NCBI GenBank assembly: GCA_021784255.1
Contig: JAJXSZ010000136.1
Span: 1 to 8,027, forward strand
Reading direction: 5' to 3'
DNA length: 8,027 nt
Origin: Pseudomonadota bacterium
GTDB lineage: Bacteria; Pseudomonadota; Alphaproteobacteria; Acetobacterales; Acetobacteraceae
The notes beneath the pieces were generated by a model. It did not search any database. It had not been told where the DNA came from and saw only the letters and a list, made by a program, of their open reading frames with translations. Both the position numbers and the translations under genes were made by a program. Positions 1 to 6,341 of the stretch are shown here, piece by piece (position 1 is the stretch's first letter; each line of letters starts with the position of its first letter).

Positions 1-46
1 CCTCGTTATGGCTCGGACATTTTATAGTAACTATTTGATTTTACGA
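1..46. other. AT-rich segment downstream of the tRNA 3' end
   Basis: No gene is visible here. From about position 19 to 46 the base composition is strikingly AT-rich compared with the very GC-rich rest of the window. It contains a small inverted repeat, ATAGT-A-ACTAT. It directly follows the 3' end of the minus-strand tRNA, so it is the tRNA trailer. There is no stem followed by a T-run that would make a convincing terminator. A composition drop right at a tRNA 3' end can mark an integrated element, but nothing beyond the window edge can be seen. Confidence 0.5.
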
Positions 47-120
47 TGCGCCTGGCAGGGCTCGAACCTGCGACCAAGCCGTTATGAGCGGCCCGCTCTG
101 ACCAACTGAGCTACAGGCGC
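47..120 (-). tRNA. tRNA with anticodon CAU, probably tRNA-Ile2 (AUA-decoding)
   Basis: Read on the minus strand this folds as a complete cloverleaf: a 7-bp acceptor stem GCGCCTG/CAGGCGC, D arm GCTC...GAGC, anticodon stem GGCCG/CGGCT with loop CTCATAA, variable loop TGGTC, T arm GCAGG-TTCGAGC-CCTGC, and discriminator A at 47. The anticodon CAT is at 84-86. CCA is not encoded, since the next bases are TCG. CAU occurs in initiator Met, elongator Met and Ile2 tRNAs. The perfect acceptor end pair G-C argues against initiator. The CTTGGTCGC stretch after the anticodon stem resembles E. coli Ile2 rather than elongator Met, which has GGGGTC there. Known biology: Ile2 has C34 converted to lysidine by TilS so that it reads AUA. 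The gene overlaps the end of the upstream permease gene by 10 nt and is on the same strand, so it may be cotranscribed with it. Confidence 0.9.
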
Positions 121-1046
121 CTCGCGCCCTCTCTATCCCCTGCCGGCGCCGCAGCTTCAAGCTTTGGCATCCCGGCGGGCCGCAGGCGGGTGGCGCGCTC
201 GGCAAACAGCAGGAACATGCCGGCACCGATGATGATGGCGGCACCGACGATGGTGCCCGCGTCCGGCACTTCGCCGAAGACCAGAAAGCCGGTGAGCGTC
301 GCCCAGACGATGGAGGTGTACTGGAACGGCGCCACCAGCGAGGCAGGGGCGAGCTGCAGGCCGCGGTTGACGCCGGCATACCCCGCCATGGTGATCAGGC
401 CGATCGCCGCCAGCGCCGCCAGGTCGAGCGGGCCTGGCATGGCGAAGCGCAGCGCCGACCAGCCGGCGCCGAGCGCCAGGACGCCGGAGAGCTGCCAGGC
501 GACCAGCACCGTGCCCGCGGTGCCGCGCAGGCGTCGCGTGAGGGTCAGGATCACCGAGTAGCAGAGGCTGCCGAAGACGCAGATCGCCTCCGCCCGGCCG
601 ATGCCGGCGAGCGGCGTGGCGCCGGGGCGCAGCGCCACCAGCACGCCCACGAGCCCGACCAGCGCCGCGACCCAGCGCCGCGCCGCGACGCGCTCGCGCA
701 GGAAGAGGGCGGAGAGGACCAGCACATAGATCGGCACCGCGAGGTAGAAGGTGCTGACGGCGGCGAGCGGCAGCGTGCTGACCGAGACGTAGAAGCAGAC
801 CAGCTCGATCGCGACCAGCACCATGCGCACGACCTGCAGCGCGAGCTGGCCGCGCGCGAGGGAGGCGACCACGTCGCGGCCACGCAGGAACGGCGCGAGG
901 CAGAGGAAGGCAGCGGCGCTGCGCAACAGCAGGATCTCGCCCAGCGGGTAGCGGTGGACGAAATATTTGCCGAGCGCGTTGGAGACCGAGAAGACGGCGA
1001 TGCCGAGCACCGTCATCGCGATCCCACGCCCCGGCCGTTCCTCCAT
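111..1046 (-). CDS. EamA/DMT-superfamily permease, 10 TM
   Basis: A 311-residue integral membrane protein of the drug/metabolite transporter superfamily (EamA type). About ten hydrophobic helices are visible, in two five-helix halves. TM1 is near residues 8-27 (ends NALGKYF), and the last spans about 270-290 (VGAAIIIGAGMFLLF). Typical signatures are the LLLRS segment at the start of TM2, LPLAAVSTFYLAVPIYV in TM4 followed by LFLRER, and FLVFGEVPD in the ninth helix. The substrate cannot be told; family members export amino acids, metabolites or drugs. The start chosen is the ATG at 1046, because it leaves TM1 complete. An internal ATG at 1016 would cut into TM1. The gene begins 8 nt after the stop of the nuclease-helicase gene, suggesting cotranscription or coupling, with a weak ribosome binding site of its own. 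Oddity: about 25 residues of polar, Ala/Arg-rich tail follow the last helix, and the TAG stop is T8-A9-G10 of the downstream tRNA. Confidence 0.88.
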   Translation of the reverse strand: MEERPGRGIAMTVLGIAVFSVSNALGKYFVHRYPLGEILLLRSAAAFLCLAPFLRGRDVVASLARGQLALQVVRMVLVAIELVCFYVSVSTLPLAAVSTFYLAVPIYVLVLSALFLRERVAARRWVAALVGLVGVLVALRPGATPLAGIGRAEAICVFGSLCYSVILTLTRRLRGTAGTVLVAWQLSGVLALGAGWSALRFAMPGPLDLAALAAIGLITMAGYAGVNRGLQLAPASLVAPFQYTSIVWATLTGFLVFGEVPDAGTIVGAAIIIGAGMFLLFAERATRLRPAGMPKLEAAAPAGDREGARRL

Positions 1047-1054
1047 GCCCGCGA

Positions 1055-3037
1055 CTACAGCAGGGCCGCCGCGCGCGTGTCCATCGCCGGGGCCGCAGGC
1101 GGCGGCAGGTTGCGCGCGCCGGCGGCACGAAGAAAGGCGGCAACGGCGTCGAGCTCGCCGGGGTCGCGCGTGGCGTCCGCCGGATCGCCGCGCGGCACCC
1201 AAACAATGGTCTCGTAGCGCGCGCGGGTGAGGAGCACGCGGTACGTGTTGACGCGGTTCGCGGCGGCCTCGGCCCCGGTGATGCGCTGCCAGGCGGTGCC
1301 GGCGAAGCGCCGCACCCGCCAGCCCCGCGACCCGTGCACGAGGTCGCCACCCCAGCACAGGCCGACATGGTCGAGTTCGAGGCCCTGGCAGGAGAACTCG
1401 GTCGCCACCGTCTCGAGCGCGTCGGAGGCGCGGATATCGGGCCAGCGATCGAGGAACCAGCGCGCGACCGCGCCCGCGTCCAGGTGCGGCAACTCGACGC
1501 CAAGGCCATCGGCGCGCAGGCGTTTCGCACCCGAACTCGCGACCAGGCCGGTGCGGCGCAGGCCCCGGGCACGCGAGCGCAGCGCGGTGCGCAGGGCCGC
1601 GAGATCGCGGGTGAGGAAGACGGGGATGGTCTCGGTCTCGGCCAGGCGGCTGGCCCGGCTGGCGTTGCCGTCGAGAACGAGGTCGACCCATTCCGGCAGT
1701 GCCGGAGCACGCAGCGTACGGCGCGCGACCGCGAGGTGCAGGCGCCGATCGCGCTCGGCGGGCAAGGCGGCGGGCAGAACCCGCCGCGGATCGGTGTGGC
1801 CTGGCGTTTCGGGCGCCAGCACCCGCCAGGCGGGACGGGCGCACAGCGCCTCGGCCCATTCGCCGATACCGCCCTCGCCGTCATGGATTTCCTGGCCCCC
1901 GCCCACGAGGCAGACGATCACGGCCCCACCGGCATGGCGCGCCATGATGTCCAGCAGCAGCGCCGGCTCCGAATCGCTGAGCGCGACGTCGCGGTCGCGG
2001 CTCTTGCGTACCGCGTGGGCGCGGTTCCAGAGCCGCTGCGCTTCGTCGATGACGATCACCCGCTCGTGCGGCGCGCCGCCGGCCTCGACATGCGCATCGC
2101 GGAACCGGGGCAGGGCCTGGATCGCGGCCTCCATGCGCTGGCGGGCGGCGCGCGCGGCCATGCCGGCGACCACGGCATCGCGCGCGAGCGCCTCGCGGAA
2201 GACATGCACCAGGGTCGGGTTGCCGGTCAGGAAGGCTGCACCGGCGGCATGCCCCGCGCCAAACACCACCTCCAGCCCGCACAACGTCTTGCCCGCTCCC
2301 GGAATGCCGGTGACGAACACGACCGTCCGGCGCCCGCCGGCGAGACTGTCGCGGATCGCCGCGTTGATCGTGCCCTGGGTGGCAGCAAGCGCCTCGCGAT
2401 CCGCCAGCGCCTCGGCCAGTTCCTCGACACCGTGGCGCGCGTAGAGGCTGCGCGCCGCCTCGACGATCCCGGGCACCGGGCGGTAGGGAGCCTTGGCCCA
2501 TGCGGCGACGTCGAGGGGTGTCGCAGGATCGGGCAGCGCGGCCCAGAGGCGGCGCAGCAGCGGCTCCAGCTGGGCCGCGCCGGCGGCCAGCGGCGGCGCG
2601 GCGCCTGCCAGGAGCAGGGGCATCGACGTCGCTGCCGGCGCCGGGCGGGCTTCGGTCGGCAGCAGGATCGGAATGATCGGAAAGCCGCGCGAGCCGGCGT
2701 GGAAATCCTGCAGATCGAGCGCGTAATCCTCCACCTGGCGCAGGTCGGCAAGCTCGGCGCGCGTGCTGCCCGCCTTCACCTCAAGCACGAACACGCCGCG
2801 GGGAGTGACCACCACCGCATCGAGCCGCTTGCCGAGGCGGCGCAGGCGGAACTCCAGGTGCAGCGCCCAGCCGGACGCCTCCGGCCAGCCGGCGAAGGCG
2901 GCGCGCAGGAGCCCCACCGTGACGTGCCAGGCTCGCAGCTGCTGCGGCTCGCCGCCGCCGAACGCCTGGATTTCTCCGGCCGCCAGACGGCCCACCACGA
3001 CGTCGGGGGGAAGCGCGAGAAAATCGGCGATGCGCAT
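1055..3037 (-). CDS. PD-(D/E)xK nuclease - DUF2075 (Schlafen group 3-like) SF1 helicase
   Basis: A 660-residue cytoplasmic protein with two recognisable parts. The N-terminal 120 residues look like a PD-(D/E)xK/NERD-type nuclease: E62 in LEFRL, D73 in RLDAVV, then E86-x-K88 in VLEVKAG on the following strand. The C-terminal part is a DUF2075-type SF1 helicase/ATPase: Walker A GIPGAGKT at 244-251, Walker B VIVIDEAQ at 327-334, a motif III-like VGGGQE at 378-383, a motif V-like ATEFSCQGLELD at 545-556, and motif VI YRVLLTRAR at 599-607. All key residues appear intact. Known for the family: NTP-dependent nucleic-acid translocation, with many relatives suspected in DNA repair or anti-phage defence; the substrate is not established. 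The ATG at 3037 is the only possible upstream start, because an in-frame TAG lies four codons before it; no good Shine-Dalgarno is seen. The gene is divergent from hppA and first of a run with the permease and tRNA. Confidence 0.85.
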   Translation of the reverse strand: MRIADFLALPPDVVVGRLAAGEIQAFGGGEPQQLRAWHVTVGLLRAAFAGWPEASGWALHLEFRLRRLGKRLDAVVVTPRGVFVLEVKAGSTRAELADLRQVEDYALDLQDFHAGSRGFPIIPILLPTEARPAPAATSMPLLLAGAAPPLAAGAAQLEPLLRRLWAALPDPATPLDVAAWAKAPYRPVPGIVEAARSLYARHGVEELAEALADREALAATQGTINAAIRDSLAGGRRTVVFVTGIPGAGKTLCGLEVVFGAGHAAGAAFLTGNPTLVHVFREALARDAVVAGMAARAARQRMEAAIQALPRFRDAHVEAGGAPHERVIVIDEAQRLWNRAHAVRKSRDRDVALSDSEPALLLDIMARHAGGAVIVCLVGGGQEIHDGEGGIGEWAEALCARPAWRVLAPETPGHTDPRRVLPAALPAERDRRLHLAVARRTLRAPALPEWVDLVLDGNASRASRLAETETIPVFLTRDLAALRTALRSRARGLRRTGLVASSGAKRLRADGLGVELPHLDAGAVARWFLDRWPDIRASDALETVATEFSCQGLELDHVGLCWGGDLVHGSRGWRVRRFAGTAWQRITGAEAAANRVNTYRVLLTRARYETIVWVPRGDPADATRDPGELDAVAAFLRAAGARNLPPPAAPAMDTRAAALL

Positions 3038-3211
3038 GCGGCAACGCTAAACGGCGCCCTTCGGCGCGCCAAGCCGGCCCCAGGTCCCTGCCCTGCCCAC
3101 CCCGGACGTTGCGCCAACGCGCCGGTTCTGGCATCAGCCCGGGCCGACGCACGACCCGTGCCTGTATCGGGGCGTGTGCGCGTGCGCCTGTAACCGAGGG
3201 GAATTCGACCG
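3038..3211. promoter_or_regulatory. Divergent intergenic region between nuclease-helicase and hppA
   Basis: These 174 bp must hold the promoters of both divergent genes. I cannot name a convincing -35/-10 pair on either strand. Visible structure includes a short inverted repeat CGTTG-CGC-CAACG at 3107-3119, a small stem GCGCC-CTTC-GGCGC at 3054-3067, and two copies of CCTGTA (3161-3166 and 3187-3192) close to the hppA start. Any of these could be an operator, but all are short enough to be chance in such GC-rich sequence. Confidence 0.4.
3196..3202 (+). promoter_or_regulatory. Ribosome binding site of hppA
   Basis: GAGGGGA lies 9 nt upstream of the ATG at 3212. It is a good Shine-Dalgarno match and fixes this ATG as the hppA start. 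Confidence 0.75.
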
Positions 3212-5308
3212 ATGTCCTTGGCCCATCTGGCCATCCTTGCCGGCGGCGTGCTGGCAATTGTCTATGGCTTCATCACCAGCCGCCAGGTGCTCGCCGCCGA
3301 TGCCGGCACCGCCCGCATGCAGGAGATCGCGGCGGCGATCCAGGTAGGCGCGCGCGCCTACCTGAACCGGCAGTACACCACGATCGGGATCGTCGGCGTC
3401 GTCATCCTGATCGTGCTCTCCGTGTTCCTCGGCATCCATGTCGGCATCGGCTTTGCCATCGGCGCCATCCTTTCGGCCACCGCGGGCTATGTCGGCATGA
3501 ACGTCTCGGTGCGCGCCAATGTCCGCACCGCCCAGGCGAGCCGCAGCGGGCTGGCCAAGGGGCTCGACATCGCCTTCAAGTCCGGCGCCATCACCGGCAT
3601 GCTGGTGGTCGGGCTCGGGCTGCTCGGCGTCGCCGGCTACTACTTTTTCCTGCGCGCGACCGTCACCGGCCCGGATCTGCGCCCGGTGCTGGAGGCGATG
3701 GTGGCGCTGTCCTTCGGCGCCTCGCTGATCTCCATCTTCGCGCGGCTCGGCGGCGGCATCTTCACCAAGGGCGCGGACGTGGGCGCCGACCTGGTGGGCA
3801 AGGTCGAGGCCGGCATCCCCGAGGACGACCCCCGCAACCCGGCGGTGATCGCGGACAACGTGGGCGACAATGTCGGCGACTGCGCCGGCATGGCGGCCGA
3901 CCTGTTCGAGACCTACGCGGTCACGATCGTCGCCACGATGCTGCTCGGCGCGATCTTCTTCACCGGCGCGGCCCAGGACCAGATGCTGCTGCTGCCGCTC
4001 GGCATCGGCGCGGTCTGCATCCTGACGTCGGTCATCGGCACGTTCTTCGTGAAGCTCGGCGCCGACGACAACATCATGGGCGCGCTCTACAAGGGGCTGA
4101 TCGTCACCGGCATTCTCTCGGTGGTCGCGATCGCCATCGTCATCTCGCTGATCGCCGGGTTCTCGACGCCGCTGGCGATGACGGGCGGGGCGACCATCAC
4201 CGGCACCTCGCTGTTCCTGTGCTCAATCGTCGGCCTGGCGGTGACCGGGCTCCTGGTGTGGATCACCGAATACTACACCTCGACCGCCTACCGCCCGGTG
4301 CGCAGCATCGCGCAGGCCTCGACCACCGGCCATGGCACCAACGTCATCCAGGGCCTCGCGGTCTCGATGGAGGCGACGGCGCTGCCGGTGCTGGTGATCT
4401 GCGTCGGCATCATCGCCGCCTATTCGGTGGCGGGGCTGTTCGGCATCGCCGTCGCGGCGACGACGATGCTCTCGCTCGCCGGCATGATCGTCGCCCTCGA
4501 CGCCTACGGCCCGGTGACCGACAATGCCGGCGGCATCGCCGAGATGAGCGAGCTCGAGCCGGAAGTGCGCAAGGTGACGGACGCGCTGGACGCCGTCGGC
4601 AACACCACCAAGGCGGTGACCAAGGGCTACGCGATCGGCTCCGCCGGGCTCGCCTCGCTGGTGCTGTTCGCGGCCTACACCGAGGACCTGCGCCACTACT
4701 TCCCCAAGCTCGACGTGAAATTCGCGCTGCAGGATCCGTATGTGGTGATCGGGCTCTTCATCGGCGGCCTGCTGCCCTACCTGTTCGGGGCGATGGGCAT
4801 GACGGCGGTGGGACGTGCCGCCGGCAGCGTCGTCGTCGAGGTGCGCCGCCAGTTCAAGGAAATCCCCGGGATCATGGCCGGCACGGCGAAGCCGGATTAC
4901 GGCCGCGCCGTGGACCTGCTGACGCGCGCGGCGATCCGCGAGATGATCGTGCCCTCGCTGCTGCCGGTGCTGGCCCCGATCGCGCTGTTCGTCGTTGTCA
5001 GCATCGTCGCGGGGAAGACCGCGGCGTTCTCGTCGCTGGGGGCGATGCTGCTCGGCACCATCGTCACCGGGCTGTTCGTCGCCATCTCGATGACCTCGGG
5101 CGGTGGCGCGTGGGACAACGCGAAGAAGTACATCGAGGAAGGCAACCACGGCGGCAAGGGAAGCGACGCGCACAAGGCCGCGGTGACCGGCGACACGGTG
5201 GGCGATCCGTACAAGGACACGGCGGGCCCGGCGGTGAACCCGATGATCAAGATCACCAACATCGTGTCCCTGCTGCTGCTGGCGATTCTCGCGCGCATGC
5301 TTGGATAG
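3212..5308 (+). CDS. hppA: K+-independent H+-translocating inorganic pyrophosphatase
   Basis: A 698-residue membrane pyrophosphatase that couples hydrolysis of PPi to proton pumping across the cytoplasmic (or acidocalcisome-like) membrane. The length and about 16 hydrophobic segments fit the bacterial family, including an N-terminal helix at residues 4-24. Active-site motifs are all present: DVGADLVGK at 189-197 with EAGIPEDD after it, NPAVIADNVGDNVGD at 209-223, VTDNAGGIAEM from about 435, and GDTVGDPYKDTAGP at 660-673 near the C-terminus. The subclass is shown by GNTTKAVTKGYA: Lys467 and Thr470 stand where K+-dependent enzymes have Ala, so this one should be K+-insensitive. Na+ pumps are known only among K+-dependent enzymes, so H+ is expected. 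The gene stands alone, with a good ribosome binding site and its own terminator. Such pumps help recover energy from PPi under low-energy stress. Confidence 0.97.
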   Translation: MSLAHLAILAGGVLAIVYGFITSRQVLAADAGTARMQEIAAAIQVGARAYLNRQYTTIGIVGVVILIVLSVFLGIHVGIGFAIGAILSATAGYVGMNVSVRANVRTAQASRSGLAKGLDIAFKSGAITGMLVVGLGLLGVAGYYFFLRATVTGPDLRPVLEAMVALSFGASLISIFARLGGGIFTKGADVGADLVGKVEAGIPEDDPRNPAVIADNVGDNVGDCAGMAADLFETYAVTIVATMLLGAIFFTGAAQDQMLLLPLGIGAVCILTSVIGTFFVKLGADDNIMGALYKGLIVTGILSVVAIAIVISLIAGFSTPLAMTGGATITGTSLFLCSIVGLAVTGLLVWITEYYTSTAYRPVRSIAQASTTGHGTNVIQGLAVSMEATALPVLVICVGIIAAYSVAGLFGIAVAATTMLSLAGMIVALDAYGPVTDNAGGIAEMSELEPEVRKVTDALDAVGNTTKAVTKGYAIGSAGLASLVLFAAYTEDLRHYFPKLDVKFALQDPYVVIGLFIGGLLPYLFGAMGMTAVGRAAGSVVVEVRRQFKEIPGIMAGTAKPDYGRAVDLLTRAAIREMIVPSLLPVLAPIALFVVVSIVAGKTAAFSSLGAMLLGTIVTGLFVAISMTSGGGAWDNAKKYIEEGNHGGKGSDAHKAAVTGDTVGDPYKDTAGPAVNPMIKITNIVSLLLLAILARMLG

Positions 5309-5337
5309 GCCGCGGGCGCGGGGCTCTGGATGACCGG

Positions 5338-5368
5338 AGGGGCGGCCATCGGCCGCCCCTTTTGTTTT
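5338..5368 (+). terminator. Rho-independent terminator of hppA
   Basis: A perfect 10-bp stem AGGGGCGGCC / GGCCGCCCCT with a 3-nt ATC loop is followed by TTTGTTTT. It starts 30 bp after the hppA stop and ends 9 bp before the convergent phosphatase stop. There is no T-run on the minus-strand exit side, so it acts mainly on hppA transcripts. Confidence 0.93.
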
Positions 5369-5377
5369 GCTCCCGGT

Positions 5378-6130
5378 CTATTCCAGAAGGCGCGAGCGCA
5401 GCGTCTCCAGCCGCCCGGCATCGAGGCCGAGCCGTTCGCGCAGATAGGCTTCGAGCGTGCCGTGCCATTGATGGATCGCATCGAACGCGGCGCCCAGCAG
5501 CGAGCTGTGCACGGACTGCAGCACCCGCGCCACGTCCTGCGGCAGCGTCGGGGCGATCTCCTCGTCCGGCACCCAGAGCCGCGTGGTCGCGAGATAGTCC
5601 TCGCGGATTGCCTCCTCGCGCACGCCGAGGGAGGCGAGGATCAGGGCCGCGCCGAAGCCGGTGCGGTCCTTGCCCGCGGTGCAGTGGAACAGCAACGGCA
5701 CCCGCTGCTCGGAGAGCAACAGGGCAAACAGGGCCCGGTACTGCGCCGCCCAGTCGATGGCATAGGTGGCATAGGCGCGCGCCATCATCGCGCGCATCTC
5801 CTCGGCCGTGCCTTCGCCCTTCTCGACCATTTCGCGCAGGCGCGGCCCGATCGACGGCTCGATGGCGAGTGTCACCTCGTTGAAGCCGTGCTCGACGTTG
5901 GGCACCTTGGCGCGCTCGTCGACGCCGCGCAGATCGACCACCGTGCGCAGGCCGAGCTGCTGCAGCGCCCGCGTGTCCGCCTCGGTGATGCGCGCGAGGC
6001 GCGCGGCGCGGAAAACCCTGCCAAACCTCACTCTGCGGGCGTCGCGCGTCGGCCAGCCGCCGAGGTCGCGCACGTTGGTCGTGCCCTCGAGCGGGATCAC
6101 GCGGGGCAGCCTCGGCGTCTCGTCGTCCAT
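5378..6130 (-). CDS. Tyrosine/lipid phosphatase, Y_phosphatase3 (PtpB-like) family
   Basis: A 250-residue cytoplasmic phosphatase. The signature loop HCTAGKDRTG (149-158) gives nucleophile Cys150 and Arg156 of the CX5R motif. The N-terminal TTNVRDLGG (17-25) and VVDLRG (64-69) are typical of the Y_phosphatase3 family. The lysine in AGKD (Lys154) matches the P-loop of Mycobacterium PtpB and related bacterial enzymes, which act on phosphotyrosine and also on phosphoinositides in vitro; the true substrate here is unknown. The start chosen is the ATG at 6130, with AGAAGAG just upstream. The frame stays open to an ATG at 6325, but that extension is low-complexity, lacks conserved residues and crosses two hairpins, so I reject it. 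The gene is convergent with hppA. It lies 211 bp downstream of the PEP-CTERM gene on the same strand, probably with its own promoter. No kinase is nearby. Confidence 0.9.
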   Translation of the reverse strand: MDDETPRLPRVIPLEGTTNVRDLGGWPTRDARRVRFGRVFRAARLARITEADTRALQQLGLRTVVDLRGVDERAKVPNVEHGFNEVTLAIEPSIGPRLREMVEKGEGTAEEMRAMMARAYATYAIDWAAQYRALFALLLSEQRVPLLFHCTAGKDRTGFGAALILASLGVREEAIREDYLATTRLWVPDEEIAPTLPQDVARVLQSVHSSLLGAAFDAIHQWHGTLEAYLRERLGLDAGRLETLRSRLLE

Positions 6131-6226
6131 GCGCTCTTCTCGCCCCGGGCGGGGACGTTGGCAAGCCGAGCCACCCGTCACCTCAGCGCGACCGGCGTCC
6201 TGGCGCGGCCGGAGTCTCAGAGCAAC

Positions 6227-6267
6227 CTCCGATCTGTCCGAGCCTGTCCGGCTCAGGCAGACCGGAG
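6227..6267 (-). repeat. Long imperfect inverted repeat (18-bp arms, 5-nt loop)
   Basis: The arms at 6227-6244 and 6250-6267 pair at 15 of 18 positions by Watson-Crick rules around the loop at 6245-6249. As minus-strand RNA two of the three remaining pairs become G-U, leaving one A-C mismatch; as plus-strand RNA only one is a wobble. The structure therefore fits best in a minus-strand transcript, either the 5' leader of the phosphatase mRNA or readthrough from the PEP-CTERM gene. There is no T-run after it, so it is not a standard terminator. It could be a leader element, an mRNA-stabilising stem or a REP-like palindrome. Confidence 0.7.
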
Positions 6268-6307
6268 ATAGGCTGCTCGGGATTCCATGTTCGCCAGAGC
6301 ACGAAAT

Positions 6308-6333
6308 CCGGCCAGATGATTCCATCTGGTCGG
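6308..6333 (-). terminator. Probable terminator hairpin of the PEP-CTERM gene
   Basis: Arms CCGGCCAGATG (6308-6318) and CATCTGGTCGG (6323-6333) enclose a 4-nt loop, starting 8 nt after the PEP-CTERM stop on the minus strand. Ten of eleven pairs match. The exit side reads ATTTCG, a weak U-tract, so termination may be incomplete. The single imperfect pair is G-U on the plus strand but A-C on the minus strand. Confidence 0.55.
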
Positions 6334-6341
6334 AAAATGCC

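Larger units (their letters stand above)
6131..6341. other. Intergenic region with two hairpins
   Basis: These 211 bp between the PEP-CTERM stop and the phosphatase start contain no believable gene. They hold two hairpins (6227-6267 and 6308-6333), described separately, and a direct repeat GATTCCAT at 6281-6288 and 6318-6325. The 96 bp next to the phosphatase start show nothing distinct. A phosphatase promoter is expected here but I see no clear -35/-10 pair. Confidence 0.5.

Noticed and set aside
1383..1391. CCTGGCAGG, also found in the tRNA 3' end, as a second att site
   Set aside because: Only 9 bp are shared, it lies inside the helicase coding sequence, and no integrase is present; chance match.
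1047..1859. N-terminal extension of the permease to an ATG at 1859
   Set aside because: The extra 271 residues overlap the helicase gene out of frame and are Arg/Ala-rich without conserved features. The permease fold begins at 1046.
3054..3067. GCGCC-CTTC-GGCGC stem as a terminator or operator
   Set aside because: Only 5 bp, no T-run on either side, and such stems are expected by chance at this GC content.
1334..3193. 619-codon plus-strand open frame covering the nuclease-helicase gene
   Set aside because: Its product is low-complexity Arg/Gly/Ala/Gln-rich sequence with no domain. The opposite strand encodes a full set of helicase motifs. GC-rich codon bias commonly opens antisense frames like this.
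4223..5173. 316-codon antisense frame within hppA
   Set aside because: Charged, repetitive composition without hydrophobic core; a shadow of the conserved pyrophosphatase codons.
3109..5883. 924-codon plus-strand open frame over hppA and the phosphatase gene
   Set aside because: It is out of frame with hppA, reads as Arg/His/Gly-rich nonsense, runs through the hppA terminator and continues antisense to the phosphatase.
5330..6271. 313-codon plus-strand frame opposite the phosphatase
   Set aside because: Antisense shadow. It starts within the hppA terminator region and its product lacks any recognisable domain.
6131..6325. N-terminal extension of the phosphatase to an ATG at 6325
   Set aside because: The 65 extra residues have no resemblance to the family, run through the long hairpin, and begin inside the probable terminator of the upstream gene.
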